Shown piece after piece: positions 1-7,923 of a DNA stretch of 64,000 nucleotides. The stretch is from an uncultured Aquimarina sp. (GTDB taxonomy: Bacteria > Bacteroidota > Bacteroidia > Flavobacteriales > Flavobacteriaceae). The stretch spans positions 1 to 64,000 of the forward strand of contig CANMDW010000003.1 of assembly GCA_947496705.1 (NCBI GenBank). Direction: 5' to 3'. The notes beneath the pieces are model-generated. The model did no database searches. It was not told the origin of the DNA and saw only the letters and a list, made by a program, of their open reading frames with translations. The position numbers were made by a program, and so were the translations under genes. The stretch's first letter is position 1. Each line of letters opens with the position of its first letter.

Positions 1-98
1 AATACTATAATCATCCAAAAAATTGATATTATTTTTTTCATCTTGTTATCATTTTAGTATAATACAAGACGAATGTAGGGTGATACTTCAGGTGTTTC

Positions 99-120
99 GC
101 ACCGCTAAATGGAGCGGTAC
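99..120 (+). repeat. 22-bp interspersed palindrome, copy 1
   Basis: The inverted arms ACCGCT and AGCGGT flank a 6-base spacer. This is one of four related 22-bp sequences in the first 10 kb (others at 4272-4293, 6036-6057 and, inverted, 9694-9715). All four end in GYGGTAC when read in the same direction. It lies just beyond the 3' end of the leftward gene at 174-698. Confidence 0.65.
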
Positions 121-173
121 GTCTTTATGAAATGTAGTTGTTAAATATATTGTTAGGATGATATAAATATTAA

Positions 174-698
174 TCACCAATCATAATCTTCTATCAAGGG
201 ATTTTCAGAACTTCTGGTAAAAGTCCGGATTTTACGGTTATACACATCAAGTCGCCATTCGGTAGTAGCATCCAACTCTGCCAGCAGTTTTTTGGAGCTT
301 CCGTCCTTTTTGCTGATCCACAATTTTTTATGATGTGTATCTGTATTTTCCTGGCAAATGAGTAACTGATTATACAATTGCCTATGTGCAATAGTATGAT
401 TGTTCTGTATCTTGCTACTGTGCCTGTTAAACAAAATTTCCTGCTGCTGTTCATTGTATTCTGTTTCAAAAAGTACATGAGTGATCACTTCTTTATCCGA
501 AACTTCTTCAAACAGTATTTTTGAACTTTGATTTGATACATCGTAGATGACAATATTAGATACTTTGGTCAAGTCATACCCGGTATCTTTTTTACCACCC
601 ATAAGTTTTTTGGCCTTTGGATGAATAGACAGGTAGAAAAGATTAAACTGTCTGTCGTATTCTTCGGTATTGAATTTTCTTTGATATTTATAATTCAT
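174..698 (-). CDS. hypothetical protein (174 aa)
   Basis: I do not recognise this protein. It has no signal peptide or membrane segment, is rich in charged and polar residues, and ends in an acidic-aromatic tail (EDYDW). The middle carries a Gln/Asn-rich stretch. It is the last gene of a leftward cluster that starts at 4220 and lies 78 bp below the gene at 777-1343. The start is an ATG with no credible upstream alternative. It is probably cytoplasmic. Its function is unknown and its only clue is membership of the DUF6745 cluster. Confidence 0.55.
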   Translation of the reverse strand: MNYKYQRKFNTEEYDRQFNLFYLSIHPKAKKLMGGKKDTGYDLTKVSNIVIYDVSNQSSKILFEEVSDKEVITHVLFETEYNEQQQEILFNRHSSKIQNNHTIAHRQLYNQLLICQENTDTHHKKLWISKKDGSSKKLLAELDATTEWRLDVYNRKIRTFTRSSENPLIEDYDW

Positions 699-739
699 TA
701 TGTTTATTTTTATAGTATGCTTAAATATACTGTTCCTCC

Positions 740-759
740 TTGATGAATAAAACCATCAA
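740..759 (-). other. small stem-loop between two leftward genes
   Basis: A perfect 6-bp inverted repeat (TTGATG / CATCAA) with an 8-base loop lies between the stop of the 777-1343 gene and the start of the 174-698 gene. No T-run follows on the minus strand, so a classical terminator is not supported. A processing or attenuation role is possible. Confidence 0.3.
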
Positions 760-776
760 TACACTTTTCCTTGTTT

Positions 777-1343
777 TTATGTACTATCGTTATAGTGATC
801 GTACAGATTGGAAATAAAAGTTTCATAATCCTGATTAGGAATTGTCTGATTTACTCCATAACCACTATATATGCGCTCAAAATAAAGTGCTCCGTTTTGT
901 ATTCGGTATTGATCTGCAATATATCTTGACTGGCCTTCATCTTCTTCTTCATCCTGAACGATAAAAAAAACAGTATCATGTAAAAACGGACATAGTTTAC
1001 AAAAACAATGATAATAGGATAAGTATGGATTGTATTTTAGATCGGTATATATTTTAATATGATTTTCAGAGAGCTTTGTAAAAGAATGTGTTTCTTGATC
1101 AATTTCCATAAAAAAAGATCGTGTTCGATCATCATATTCCATTATAATGGACATAATCTCAGGATGATATTTCTTATCAAATGTTACAATAGCTTCATAA
1201 TCACATTCAATCGGAGATACCTGTACCACATGAATACCCCAGGAAGGAACAAAAAGGGTATCTCTGGGAATCTCCCTATGCAATAATTTAAATTCTTCAT
1301 GAAGAATTATGCTTGCTATCGATGTTGCTTCAAACTCAGACAT
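777..1343 (-). CDS. hypothetical protein (188 aa)
   Basis: I recognise no family. The protein is acidic, with an EEEDE run near residue 130 and several Cys and His residues in the segment around residues 110-120 (CFCKLCPFLHD). That segment could bind metal but does not match a zinc-finger pattern I can name. It has no signal peptide. It is the second-to-last gene of the leftward cluster, 104 bp downstream of the DUF6745 gene. It looks cytoplasmic; its function is unknown. Confidence 0.55.
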   Translation of the reverse strand: MSEFEATSIASIILHEEFKLLHREIPRDTLFVPSWGIHVVQVSPIECDYEAIVTFDKKYHPEIMSIIMEYDDRTRSFFMEIDQETHSFTKLSENHIKIYTDLKYNPYLSYYHCFCKLCPFLHDTVFFIVQDEEEDEGQSRYIADQYRIQNGALYFERIYSGYGVNQTIPNQDYETFISNLYDHYNDST

Positions 1344-1447
1344 ACTTTGTGTTTTCTTTATAAGTTTATAATTATTCGAAAACTAAAATGTACTTATTGA
1401 ACTCGTCTTGACTTTTTGTTTTACCTCTCAACTGATTTTGAGTTTTT

Positions 1448-2620
1448 TCAAGTTTCAATTACGGGAGTATAGGTCATTTGATTTTTTCCGAAAGTCCAGG
1501 CTACTGCATCACGTACATCTGTCATTTCTGGTACAGACAAAAAATAATTCCTGTTGGTAGAAGGGCAAATAACCTTAACGAAATATAAATAGTCCCTGGC
1601 CAATACATCTTTCTCCTTAGTCTTAAAAAGCACCTGTTGATTACCTTGAAAATCCACCCCACTATCAATAGGCTCTATACCGAGTAGCTCTGCATATCGT
1701 TCTACACCTAATTTTTCCAGAATACACCTTCTGATTTCGACATTCTTCTCTTTTAAAATATCTTCTTTGGTGATGGTATCTGGTTTTTCGATGAGACGTG
1801 CATCGACCTGAATACCATTCCAAAAGTACAATTCATATCCATCTGTCCATGCCAATGCACCCAATCGCTCATTATGTAGTTGTCCTGCATTATTTCTACT
1901 GATTCTGTATGGGGATTTGACTACACAACACACATCATCGATCATTGTGATCATAAAAACACCCGACTCCAGCAACATCTTATACCGATTGAAGGATTCC
2001 AGATCCAGGATACCTAATCTGGCAAAAAAATCATAAAATGCCACCCAATGGGTTTCTGTAAATAAACCACCAAAGTTCAGATTCTGCCAGAATGTTCTGA
2101 TTTTATGTCGGTCATGTATTGGTAATAATTCTCCACATGTATTTCTGGTATGTCTCGCGAATGTATCCTCTAAATGTTTCATTAGAGGTGCATATAAATG
2201 AGTTTCCATATACGCTTCCATCTCAATTCGCAAGGCTTTCCAGACGAGGTTCCAGACATCTTTATTGACAAAATTAAGTGTATTCATCCATGCTGCACAC
2301 TTAACCTCCAGCTCGATAAAATCTTGCATTTTTTGATTAGAAGAATCGACATTAGTCTTTCGTATTCTTTGATACGCATAAAATGCACCCAGGTACTTAA
2401 TGAATTTTCCCGGGCTGTCAAACCAGACTACTTGAATATTTCTCAATTCACAAGCAGGTAACAGCCAGGTCAACTGCCTGCTGGCTGTCATCTTGTCTAT
2501 TCCTTTATCTAGCCTAACAGGCACATTTTTCCATTCTTCCAGTATCTGGGGAATCAATTCCAAACCCTGCTCTTTAAGCTGTTTGACCTTTATCCCGCCA
2601 TATGTATATTTGTGAGACAT
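1448..2620 (-). CDS. DUF6745 domain-containing protein
   Basis: This 390-aa protein resembles the uncharacterised DUF6745 family. An N-terminal segment contains VVWFDSP (about residues 65-71). The middle has the segment that ends HNERLGALAWTDGYELYFW, followed by the typical 'E.P..IT.E.I..E.N.E.RR..LE..G..RY' pattern. The C-terminus has AVAWTFG followed by Y-x-P-x-x-ET, which I regard as the clearest hallmark. The family occurs in cyanobacteria, actinobacteria and Bacteroidota, often near leucine-rich-repeat proteins, and its function is unknown. No signal peptide is seen. It is followed after 7 bp by the 2628-3044 gene and appears co-transcribed with its small partner at 3129-3503. The assignment is from memory of the family pattern, not from a search. 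Confidence 0.75.
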   Translation of the reverse strand: MSHKYTYGGIKVKQLKEQGLELIPQILEEWKNVPVRLDKGIDKMTASRQLTWLLPACELRNIQVVWFDSPGKFIKYLGAFYAYQRIRKTNVDSSNQKMQDFIELEVKCAAWMNTLNFVNKDVWNLVWKALRIEMEAYMETHLYAPLMKHLEDTFARHTRNTCGELLPIHDRHKIRTFWQNLNFGGLFTETHWVAFYDFFARLGILDLESFNRYKMLLESGVFMITMIDDVCCVVKSPYRISRNNAGQLHNERLGALAWTDGYELYFWNGIQVDARLIEKPDTITKEDILKEKNVEIRRCILEKLGVERYAELLGIEPIDSGVDFQGNQQVLFKTKEKDVLARDYLYFVKVICPSTNRNYFLSVPEMTDVRDAVAWTFGKNQMTYTPVIET

Positions 2621-2627
2621 CGTATAA

Positions 2628-3044
2628 CTAGTAAAATAATTGACAAACTACACGGGCATTTAAGTCTGAATTTTCTAAAATTGTTACAAGCCTTCTCAAT
2701 TCTCTCATTAAATCTCCTTTATACATGTAACTTTTCAAAAACCACAATTCTTCAACCTTATCCTCAAATTTATTGACCATGATATGTAGTTTTTTATTAT
2801 ATTTAATTTCTTTATGTAGCCGTGCAATCACTGGTAATAGATCAACGACCGATACGGTCTTTATATCCTCAGGTTCATGATCTGTCGGATGATGTAAAAC
2901 CTGCTTTAAAATGATCCAATCCTCTAACCGCCCATTACATATAGTCTTCAGGAAAGGTTCTTCATATAAACCAGAAACTGGTTCCTGAAACATATAAAGG
3001 GACAGAAAACGATCACTGAAAATAATTTCAGCATTAATCTCCAT
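2628..3044 (-). CDS. hypothetical protein in DUF6745 cluster
   Basis: The protein is about 138 aa from the ATG at 3044. The same frame stays open to a TTG at 3095, but TTG starts are rare in this phylum, so I prefer the ATG. It is predicted to be mostly helical, with a Lys/Glu-rich middle and a LRRLV segment near the C-terminus, and has no signal peptide. It sits directly upstream of the DUF6745 gene (7 bp) and 84 bp below the 124-aa gene, so it is very likely part of the same transcript. I recognise no family. Confidence 0.5.
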   Translation of the reverse strand: MEINAEIIFSDRFLSLYMFQEPVSGLYEEPFLKTICNGRLEDWIILKQVLHHPTDHEPEDIKTVSVVDLLPVIARLHKEIKYNKKLHIMVNKFEDKVEELWFLKSYMYKGDLMRELRRLVTILENSDLNARVVCQLFY

Positions 3045-3128
3045 AGTATCTAATGAAGAGATAATTTGAAATACAAGATGTGGAACGGCTCCCAATTTGG
3101 TTTCTTTTTAATTTTACAACTGTCTATC

Positions 3129-3503
3129 TTAATCCGCAACAGGGATAAAAGTTCTTTTTTCCTTACCAGTTGTTTTGACTGGGTAAGGATTAAATTCAAC
3201 CTGCCTGATTACCTTATACTTACCTTTTGGCACAAGAATACTTTCGTGTTCTTTGGTCCATTTCATTGTATTGGTGTCCAAATGTTCCAGGGTGGCTTTG
3301 CCCAATACATGTATGAATACGTTTGGTGAATCGTCCTCATATACGTCTGCTTGCCCCATAGCAAAATGACCATGATTTGATTGCTCCCCAGCCACAATAA
3401 GTTGATCTTTTTCGATTTTTATATCTCGTTTTTTGGCTTTTTTGGGGATCGATTTGATTTTTTCCAAAAGCACATCCCCTTGTCTGTATAATATATTTTT
3501 CAT
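3129..3503 (-). CDS. small DUF6745-associated hypothetical protein
   Basis: A 124-aa protein that starts with the pattern 'RQGDVLLEKI..IP' and continues with a segment containing GEQSNHGHFA and a late 'VPKGKYKVIRQVEF' beta strand. I associate this short beta-rich family with DUF6745 genes in other bacteria, but it has no established function. It may be a small barrel. No signal peptide or membrane segment is visible. It lies 21 bp below the 3525-4220 gene and upstream of the 138-aa gene, in an ordered leftward cluster. The family assignment is from pattern memory only. Confidence 0.6.
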   Translation of the reverse strand: MKNILYRQGDVLLEKIKSIPKKAKKRDIKIEKDQLIVAGEQSNHGHFAMGQADVYEDDSPNVFIHVLGKATLEHLDTNTMKWTKEHESILVPKGKYKVIRQVEFNPYPVKTTGKEKRTFIPVAD

Positions 3504-3524
3504 TATCCTTTATTTTTATGATGA

Positions 3525-4220
3525 TCATTCAAAATCAAATATCAATAACAGATCGTATCTCCTGTTGTCTAAGAAGAAACCTCTTTCTTTTGCTCCAATA
3601 TCTGATTTGGTAATCTTGTTATCAGAATCAACAACAAAATAGTGGTGATACGGAAATTTTGGCGTAAAAGTCAGGATTTTAGCATCCAGGATAAGTCGTA
3701 TCCTTTCGGTGACTCTTGATTCATCTCCAAATAATTTTAGTTTTTCGGCTTCTGAATTCTCAAGGATGTTTAGTTCCAGTGCTTCTCTTAATTCTTTAAT
3801 TTCTATATCATTATTCCCCATAAAAGTTACCAGGATCAATTCGCTATCCCTCACATCTTTAAAAACAACCATAAGTTCTTCGCTTATTTTATAAGCCCTG
3901 GTTGCCTCATAGTCGGGTATTGATTTCCATGCTTTTATTTCAGAACAATCCATTCTGGTTACACCACCTACATTACGTCCTGTAACGTCTTTTAGAGAAA
4001 TCCCTTTTTTATCTAATAGCTCTAGTAGTTTTTCTTCTGAATTGGTAAGAGGAATCCCTATAGCTTTCTGAAAACATTGTTGTCCCCCTACAGCAAAGCG
4101 AATATCTTTTGTGGTTATATACTTTTCTGTCATAGTGTTTTTTGTTTTTTGTTGTGCCTGTCCATCATAGGACCATCCTATACTAATCAATGCCATGCAG
4201 ATCTTTACAATATCCCTCAT
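3525..4220 (-). CDS. hypothetical protein, first gene of the DUF6745 cluster
   Basis: A 231-aa protein. The first 23 residues look like a weak signal peptide (hydrophobic MALISIGW followed by DGQAQQ). An internal ATG gives a cytosolic version starting MTEKYITTKD about 29 codons later, so export is uncertain. The C-terminal half has a 'FTPKFPYHHYFVVDSDNKI' stretch and an acidic end. I do not recognise a family. As the first gene of the leftward cluster, its promoter should lie in 4221-4386, the divergent region that also contains palindrome copy 2. Confidence 0.5.
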   Translation of the reverse strand: MRDIVKICMALISIGWSYDGQAQQKTKNTMTEKYITTKDIRFAVGGQQCFQKAIGIPLTNSEEKLLELLDKKGISLKDVTGRNVGGVTRMDCSEIKAWKSIPDYEATRAYKISEELMVVFKDVRDSELILVTFMGNNDIEIKELREALELNILENSEAEKLKLFGDESRVTERIRLILDAKILTFTPKFPYHHYFVVDSDNKITKSDIGAKERGFFLDNRRYDLLLIFDFE

Positions 4221-4271
4221 ACTCGATTTTATGTGTAGTGTATAAAGGTCATAAAAAAGATTCTTTTATTC

Positions 4272-4293
4272 GTTCCGCTTAACAAAGTGGTAC
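4272..4293 (+). repeat. 22-bp interspersed palindrome, copy 2
   Basis: It reads GTTCCGCTT...AAGTGGTAC and shares the right arm with copies 1 and 3. It lies between two divergent genes (starts at 4220 minus and 4387 plus), where it could act as an operator or be a mobile repeat remnant. Confidence 0.6.
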
Positions 4294-4386
4294 TTATCTT
4301 ATACAAAAACATAGGAGTTTATTTATTAGTTTTGTCAAGGCACGTATTCATTATTGTTTTGAATCTTACAATTAAATAGACCCTAC

Positions 4387-5016
4387 ATGAAATCATTTGG
4401 TATTATCATCATATTTTTCTTTTGTTGTAGTACAGGTTTTAGCCAGAAAACCCAGGAACAAGAAACCCATCTGGCGGGGTATAAAAGAGTGTTGCAGAAG
4501 ATTGTTAACAAGGATACTTTACTAACGAAGACATCCCAAAAATACAAATGTTCTGAAGATTTTTTTGGTACTATAGAGTATTATAAGGACAAAGAACTAC
4601 AATTGATAGCACACGTTTATAAGCCAGGTTTTTATGAAGAATATGTGACAGAATATTATTATCTGCAAAACGACAGCTTGCTTTTACAAACGGTTATCTC
4701 CCGAAAGATTCATCTCAACACTCAAAGCTTTGAGAGCAAGCACAAACAAATGGTAAGTGCCGAAAAAGTAGCAGAGGTTACAGAACAAAGAGTGTTTTTA
4801 AACGCAGATTCTACAAATCCTGAATGTTATGAAAGAAGCCATGGGATGAAAGTTTCTGAATGGGACCAGAGGTATTTTGACAGTCTGAAATTTGAAAAAA
4901 GTACTTGTACAGAAACTCTGGAAGACATACGCTATAAATACCGATTACTTCGTAAAGCTGAGCAGAAGCTCAATCGCTTTAGAAAAAATCCCGGTTGTAT
5001 CTTTCATCTGTGGTGA
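4387..5016 (+). CDS. secreted hypothetical protein (209 aa)
   Basis: A clear signal peptide occupies residues 1-19 (hydrophobic IIIIFFFCC, ending STGFSQ), so the mature protein is exported to the periplasm or beyond. The mature part is rich in Glu, Lys and Tyr and has a Lys/Arg-rich C-terminus. No family is recognised. It is a lone rightward gene between two leftward groups and starts at the only good ATG. The two Cys within the signal region do not form a convincing lipobox. Confidence 0.55.
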   Translation: MKSFGIIIIFFFCCSTGFSQKTQEQETHLAGYKRVLQKIVNKDTLLTKTSQKYKCSEDFFGTIEYYKDKELQLIAHVYKPGFYEEYVTEYYYLQNDSLLLQTVISRKIHLNTQSFESKHKQMVSAEKVAEVTEQRVFLNADSTNPECYERSHGMKVSEWDQRYFDSLKFEKSTCTETLEDIRYKYRLLRKAEQKLNRFRKNPGCIFHLW

Positions 5017-5082
5017 TATTTACAAATAGTAATTTTAACATGCTCCTTTGAGCATCTTAAAACAATAATATAGTATGGGTTT

Positions 5083-5976
5083 TCATCCCTCCTCTAAGAT
5101 TACCCAACACCGATCAAAATTTCTCTGTAGTAAATCCTGTTTTCTGATCCAGAAATAGATACGCCCCATCTCCTCCCCTCCCCAGGCCATACCTACTTCC
5201 AGATCTGAGTCTATTTGCAGGAGTAATATCCACTCTTCCTTCTCGGTATTTAATTGTTTCGGAGGCAAATATCCATCGTCAAATCCAAATGGGTTATGAT
5301 CTATATAATTGGCAGCTATCCGACAAATAGAAACCATATCTGTATTGACTTTTTTTCTATCGGGGAATCCTAACATACGGTAGCGTGGTCTCTGGTTGAC
5401 CTGCTCAAAATAGAGCTGTTCATATTTCCAAAGGTTATCAAAATCCAGGTTCAAAGACCTGATAAACTCTGATTCATATGGTGGTAAAGAGTATTCTGTA
5501 TAAAAATCAACTTCAAATTCTGAAAAAATAAGTTTTTCGAAGATGCTTCCCATTTCATTATTTCTTGCCTCCAACTCTGGGTGGAGAGGGATTTTTATCA
5601 TTTTTGAAGGAATTATTGGAGTAGGATCATAAGTAACCCTCCACCCACGCTGATGCTCATTTTCATATCCCGAAGGTTGGTAAAAGGCATCATAAAAAAA
5701 ATACAACATACCCTGATCAGGTAACAAGCCTTCATAGTCAAAAGCTTGTATTTCCTGAAGGTTTATTTGTGCAATGAAAGACAAATGCTCTTCTTCTGCA
5801 TTCATAGGGAATTCAAAAGGCACAGTGCCATCGGGATTTCCTCCGATCTTAGAAATATGTTTTTGGATCTTACTGTTTTTAGGTCTTAGTTTTATAGAAT
5901 ATTTAAGATGTGGGAGTATTTTTTCCCATACACCCACTAATCCGGCAATATTCAATTGGTCTTGTAAAAATATCAT
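5083..5976 (-). CDS. YwqG/DUF1963 family protein
   Basis: A 297-aa protein matching the YwqG (DUF1963) family. It contains the segment 'LSFIAQINLQEIQ', followed by 'LPDQGMLYFFYDAF', and a C-terminal 'LLQIDSD....W.....GRIYFWI'. These are typical of this cytoplasmic beta-rich family, whose biochemical role is not established. YwqG homologues are often scattered near polymorphic toxin/immunity genes, but no toxin is visible here. It is transcribed leftward as a single gene. Palindrome copy 3 lies upstream of its start. Confidence 0.75.
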   Translation of the reverse strand: MIFLQDQLNIAGLVGVWEKILPHLKYSIKLRPKNSKIQKHISKIGGNPDGTVPFEFPMNAEEEHLSFIAQINLQEIQAFDYEGLLPDQGMLYFFYDAFYQPSGYENEHQRGWRVTYDPTPIIPSKMIKIPLHPELEARNNEMGSIFEKLIFSEFEVDFYTEYSLPPYESEFIRSLNLDFDNLWKYEQLYFEQVNQRPRYRMLGFPDRKKVNTDMVSICRIAANYIDHNPFGFDDGYLPPKQLNTEKEEWILLLQIDSDLEVGMAWGGEEMGRIYFWIRKQDLLQRNFDRCWVILEEG

Positions 5977-6035
5977 ATATTACTACATCAAACGTATTAC
6001 TATCCTCAAAAATAGCTATTTAGCTATTCGATTTC

Positions 6036-6057
6036 GTGCCGTTCGATTAAGTGGTAC
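6036..6057 (+). repeat. 22-bp interspersed palindrome, copy 3
   Basis: It reads GTGCCGTTCGATTAAGTGGTAC-like and is preceded by TTTC, as is copy 1. It is located between the start of the YwqG gene (5976) and the end of the TPR-AraC gene (6136). It is followed by CTCTTAT, similar to the bases after copy 1. Confidence 0.65.
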
Positions 6058-6135
6058 CTCTTATTTCTAAAAATCTGTGATTTTATATGGAATCTAAAAA
6101 TTAATTCCAAAAACCGAAACCTTAAAATAGGCTAC

Positions 6136-7869
6136 TTATACCTCTTTACTTAAAGGCTGTTGTTGTTCAACATGTTTTTGGCGATATCTGGAAGGCGGCA
6201 GCCCCGTTGCTTTTTTGAAGGCACGGTTGAAGGCTGTTTTACTATTAAATCCCGCATCAAAGGCCAGTGCCAGTAATTTTAGTTTAGAGGATTCAGGACT
6301 GGCCATCTTTTCTTTGACCTCCTCAATACGATACATATTTATAAAATCGTAGAAATTTCTGCCCAATGCCTCATTTAGTACTTCTGAAAGATGATGTGGT
6401 TTTATAGATAATGCCTCCCCAAGGCTGTGCAGGGTGAGTTCTGGATCCAAATATGGTTTTTCGGCATCCATATAATCCAGTAATGTATCTATACATTGTT
6501 GTCGCTCTTCAACAGTCAATGTAGAGGTGCGATATTTCTTTTCGGGCTCAAGAGCAGATGGGTTATGATGCTGTTTTCGTTCTTCTATAACCTTCACAAG
6601 CTTCTGCATCCTGGCTTTCATCTGCAGGTTGGTTTGACCAAGCACTTTGTTTTCCAGTTGGATCTGTTTTTTATCTACTACCAATTTTTGTTTCTGTACA
6701 TACATGAAGCCACTTACCGAAAGTAAGATCAATACCAAAATACTACTCCCCCAAATCAACTTTTTACGAATACCGGTTTGCCGAAGTATCGATTCATCTT
6801 TTTCCTCTATGATGGCTTCTTTTTTTTCAACCTCATAATTCGTCTGGATATCAGCAACTCCTTTAGCATTTTTTTGGATCTCCTCTTTGTTTTTTGAATA
6901 TTGTTTGTGCAGGGTATAGGCTTCTTTATAATTTCCATTCAGCTTGTACACTTCAGATAAATTATAACTGGCCTCCGACAGATCTGATTTGGAACCGGTT
7001 TCCCGGGCTACTGTAATAGCACTCTTAAGATATAGAATAGAATTCTCATAATCTTTCTGTTCTTTACATACCAATCCTATATTGATCAAAACTGCAGCAC
7101 GTGCTTCCATATCCCCGGTTTCTTCGCATAGCTTTAATGCCTCTTCATAATAATTTTTGGCTTCTTCCCAGTTTTTTTGATCAAAATAAATGCTCCCAAT
7201 ATTCATTTTGTTCAGAAAAATCCCCTTATCATCCCTAAGTTGAGTAGCGATTTTCAGAGATCTTGAATAGTAAGCCTTGGCCGAATCCAATTGTTTCAAC
7301 GCATAAAATACAATCCCAATATTAATATATGCCTTCATCAAACCAGGCTTGTCATTAAGTTCCTGTTTAACGGCAATACCCTGCCTCATCAGGCTTAGTG
7401 CCTTATCATAATTCTTAATATCGTAGTATATCAGCCCTATGTTGATTATATTTTTGGATATGTTTTTACGATCCTTTAGCTGTTCATTGATCTTTAATGC
7501 TTTTAATTGGTAATACAATGCACTGTCGGGATTGTTTTGTAACCGATAATGCACGGCCTTGTTACCATACCAATTTGCGATGTCTGGTTTTCTATTATGT
7601 TTTTTTGATAATGAAAGTGCCTTGTCTGTTAAATGCAATAACTCTTTTGGATCTATTGATGCATAATAATGGAACAATGTATTGTATATCTCAAGTTTGA
7701 TCGTATCATGAGACGTTTCTTTTAACAGGGCCGACAAACTATCTGCCTTGGATTGAAAACTTTGAGAAAACAAAGTAACCGGAAACCAAAAACAGATAAA
7801 AACCAGCAGGTACCAGTGTTTACAATGCTTTATACAGATGATCGGAGTAAAAAAACGTGTGTTTTGCAC
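6136..7869 (-). CDS. membrane-anchored TPR-AraC regulator, paralogue A
   Basis: A 577-aa protein with an N-terminal signal or anchor (about residues 18-36), a run of tetratricopeptide repeats (about 60-325, with repeated 'YINIGIVFYALKQLDSAKAYY'-like units), one transmembrane helix (about 369-391), a Lys/Gln-rich coiled coil, and a C-terminal AraC helix-turn-helix domain (about 455-565, ending 'AFDAGFNSKTAFNRAFKKATGLPPSRY'). The layout implies a TPR sensor outside the cytoplasm and a DNA-binding domain inside. The start codon appears to be GTG at 7869. It is a tandem paralogue of the gene at 7924-9660, with a 54-bp gap, probably co-transcribed. The ligand and targets are unknown. Confidence 0.85.
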   Translation of the reverse strand: MQNTRFFTPIICIKHCKHWYLLVFICFWFPVTLFSQSFQSKADSLSALLKETSHDTIKLEIYNTLFHYYASIDPKELLHLTDKALSLSKKHNRKPDIANWYGNKAVHYRLQNNPDSALYYQLKALKINEQLKDRKNISKNIINIGLIYYDIKNYDKALSLMRQGIAVKQELNDKPGLMKAYINIGIVFYALKQLDSAKAYYSRSLKIATQLRDDKGIFLNKMNIGSIYFDQKNWEEAKNYYEEALKLCEETGDMEARAAVLINIGLVCKEQKDYENSILYLKSAITVARETGSKSDLSEASYNLSEVYKLNGNYKEAYTLHKQYSKNKEEIQKNAKGVADIQTNYEVEKKEAIIEEKDESILRQTGIRKKLIWGSSILVLILLSVSGFMYVQKQKLVVDKKQIQLENKVLGQTNLQMKARMQKLVKVIEERKQHHNPSALEPEKKYRTSTLTVEERQQCIDTLLDYMDAEKPYLDPELTLHSLGEALSIKPHHLSEVLNEALGRNFYDFINMYRIEEVKEKMASPESSKLKLLALAFDAGFNSKTAFNRAFKKATGLPPSRYRQKHVEQQQPLSKEV

Positions 7870-7923
7870 TTTCTACTATATTTGAAATTAGCCTTTACCC
7901 TATTTTCAAATATATCATTTTTT

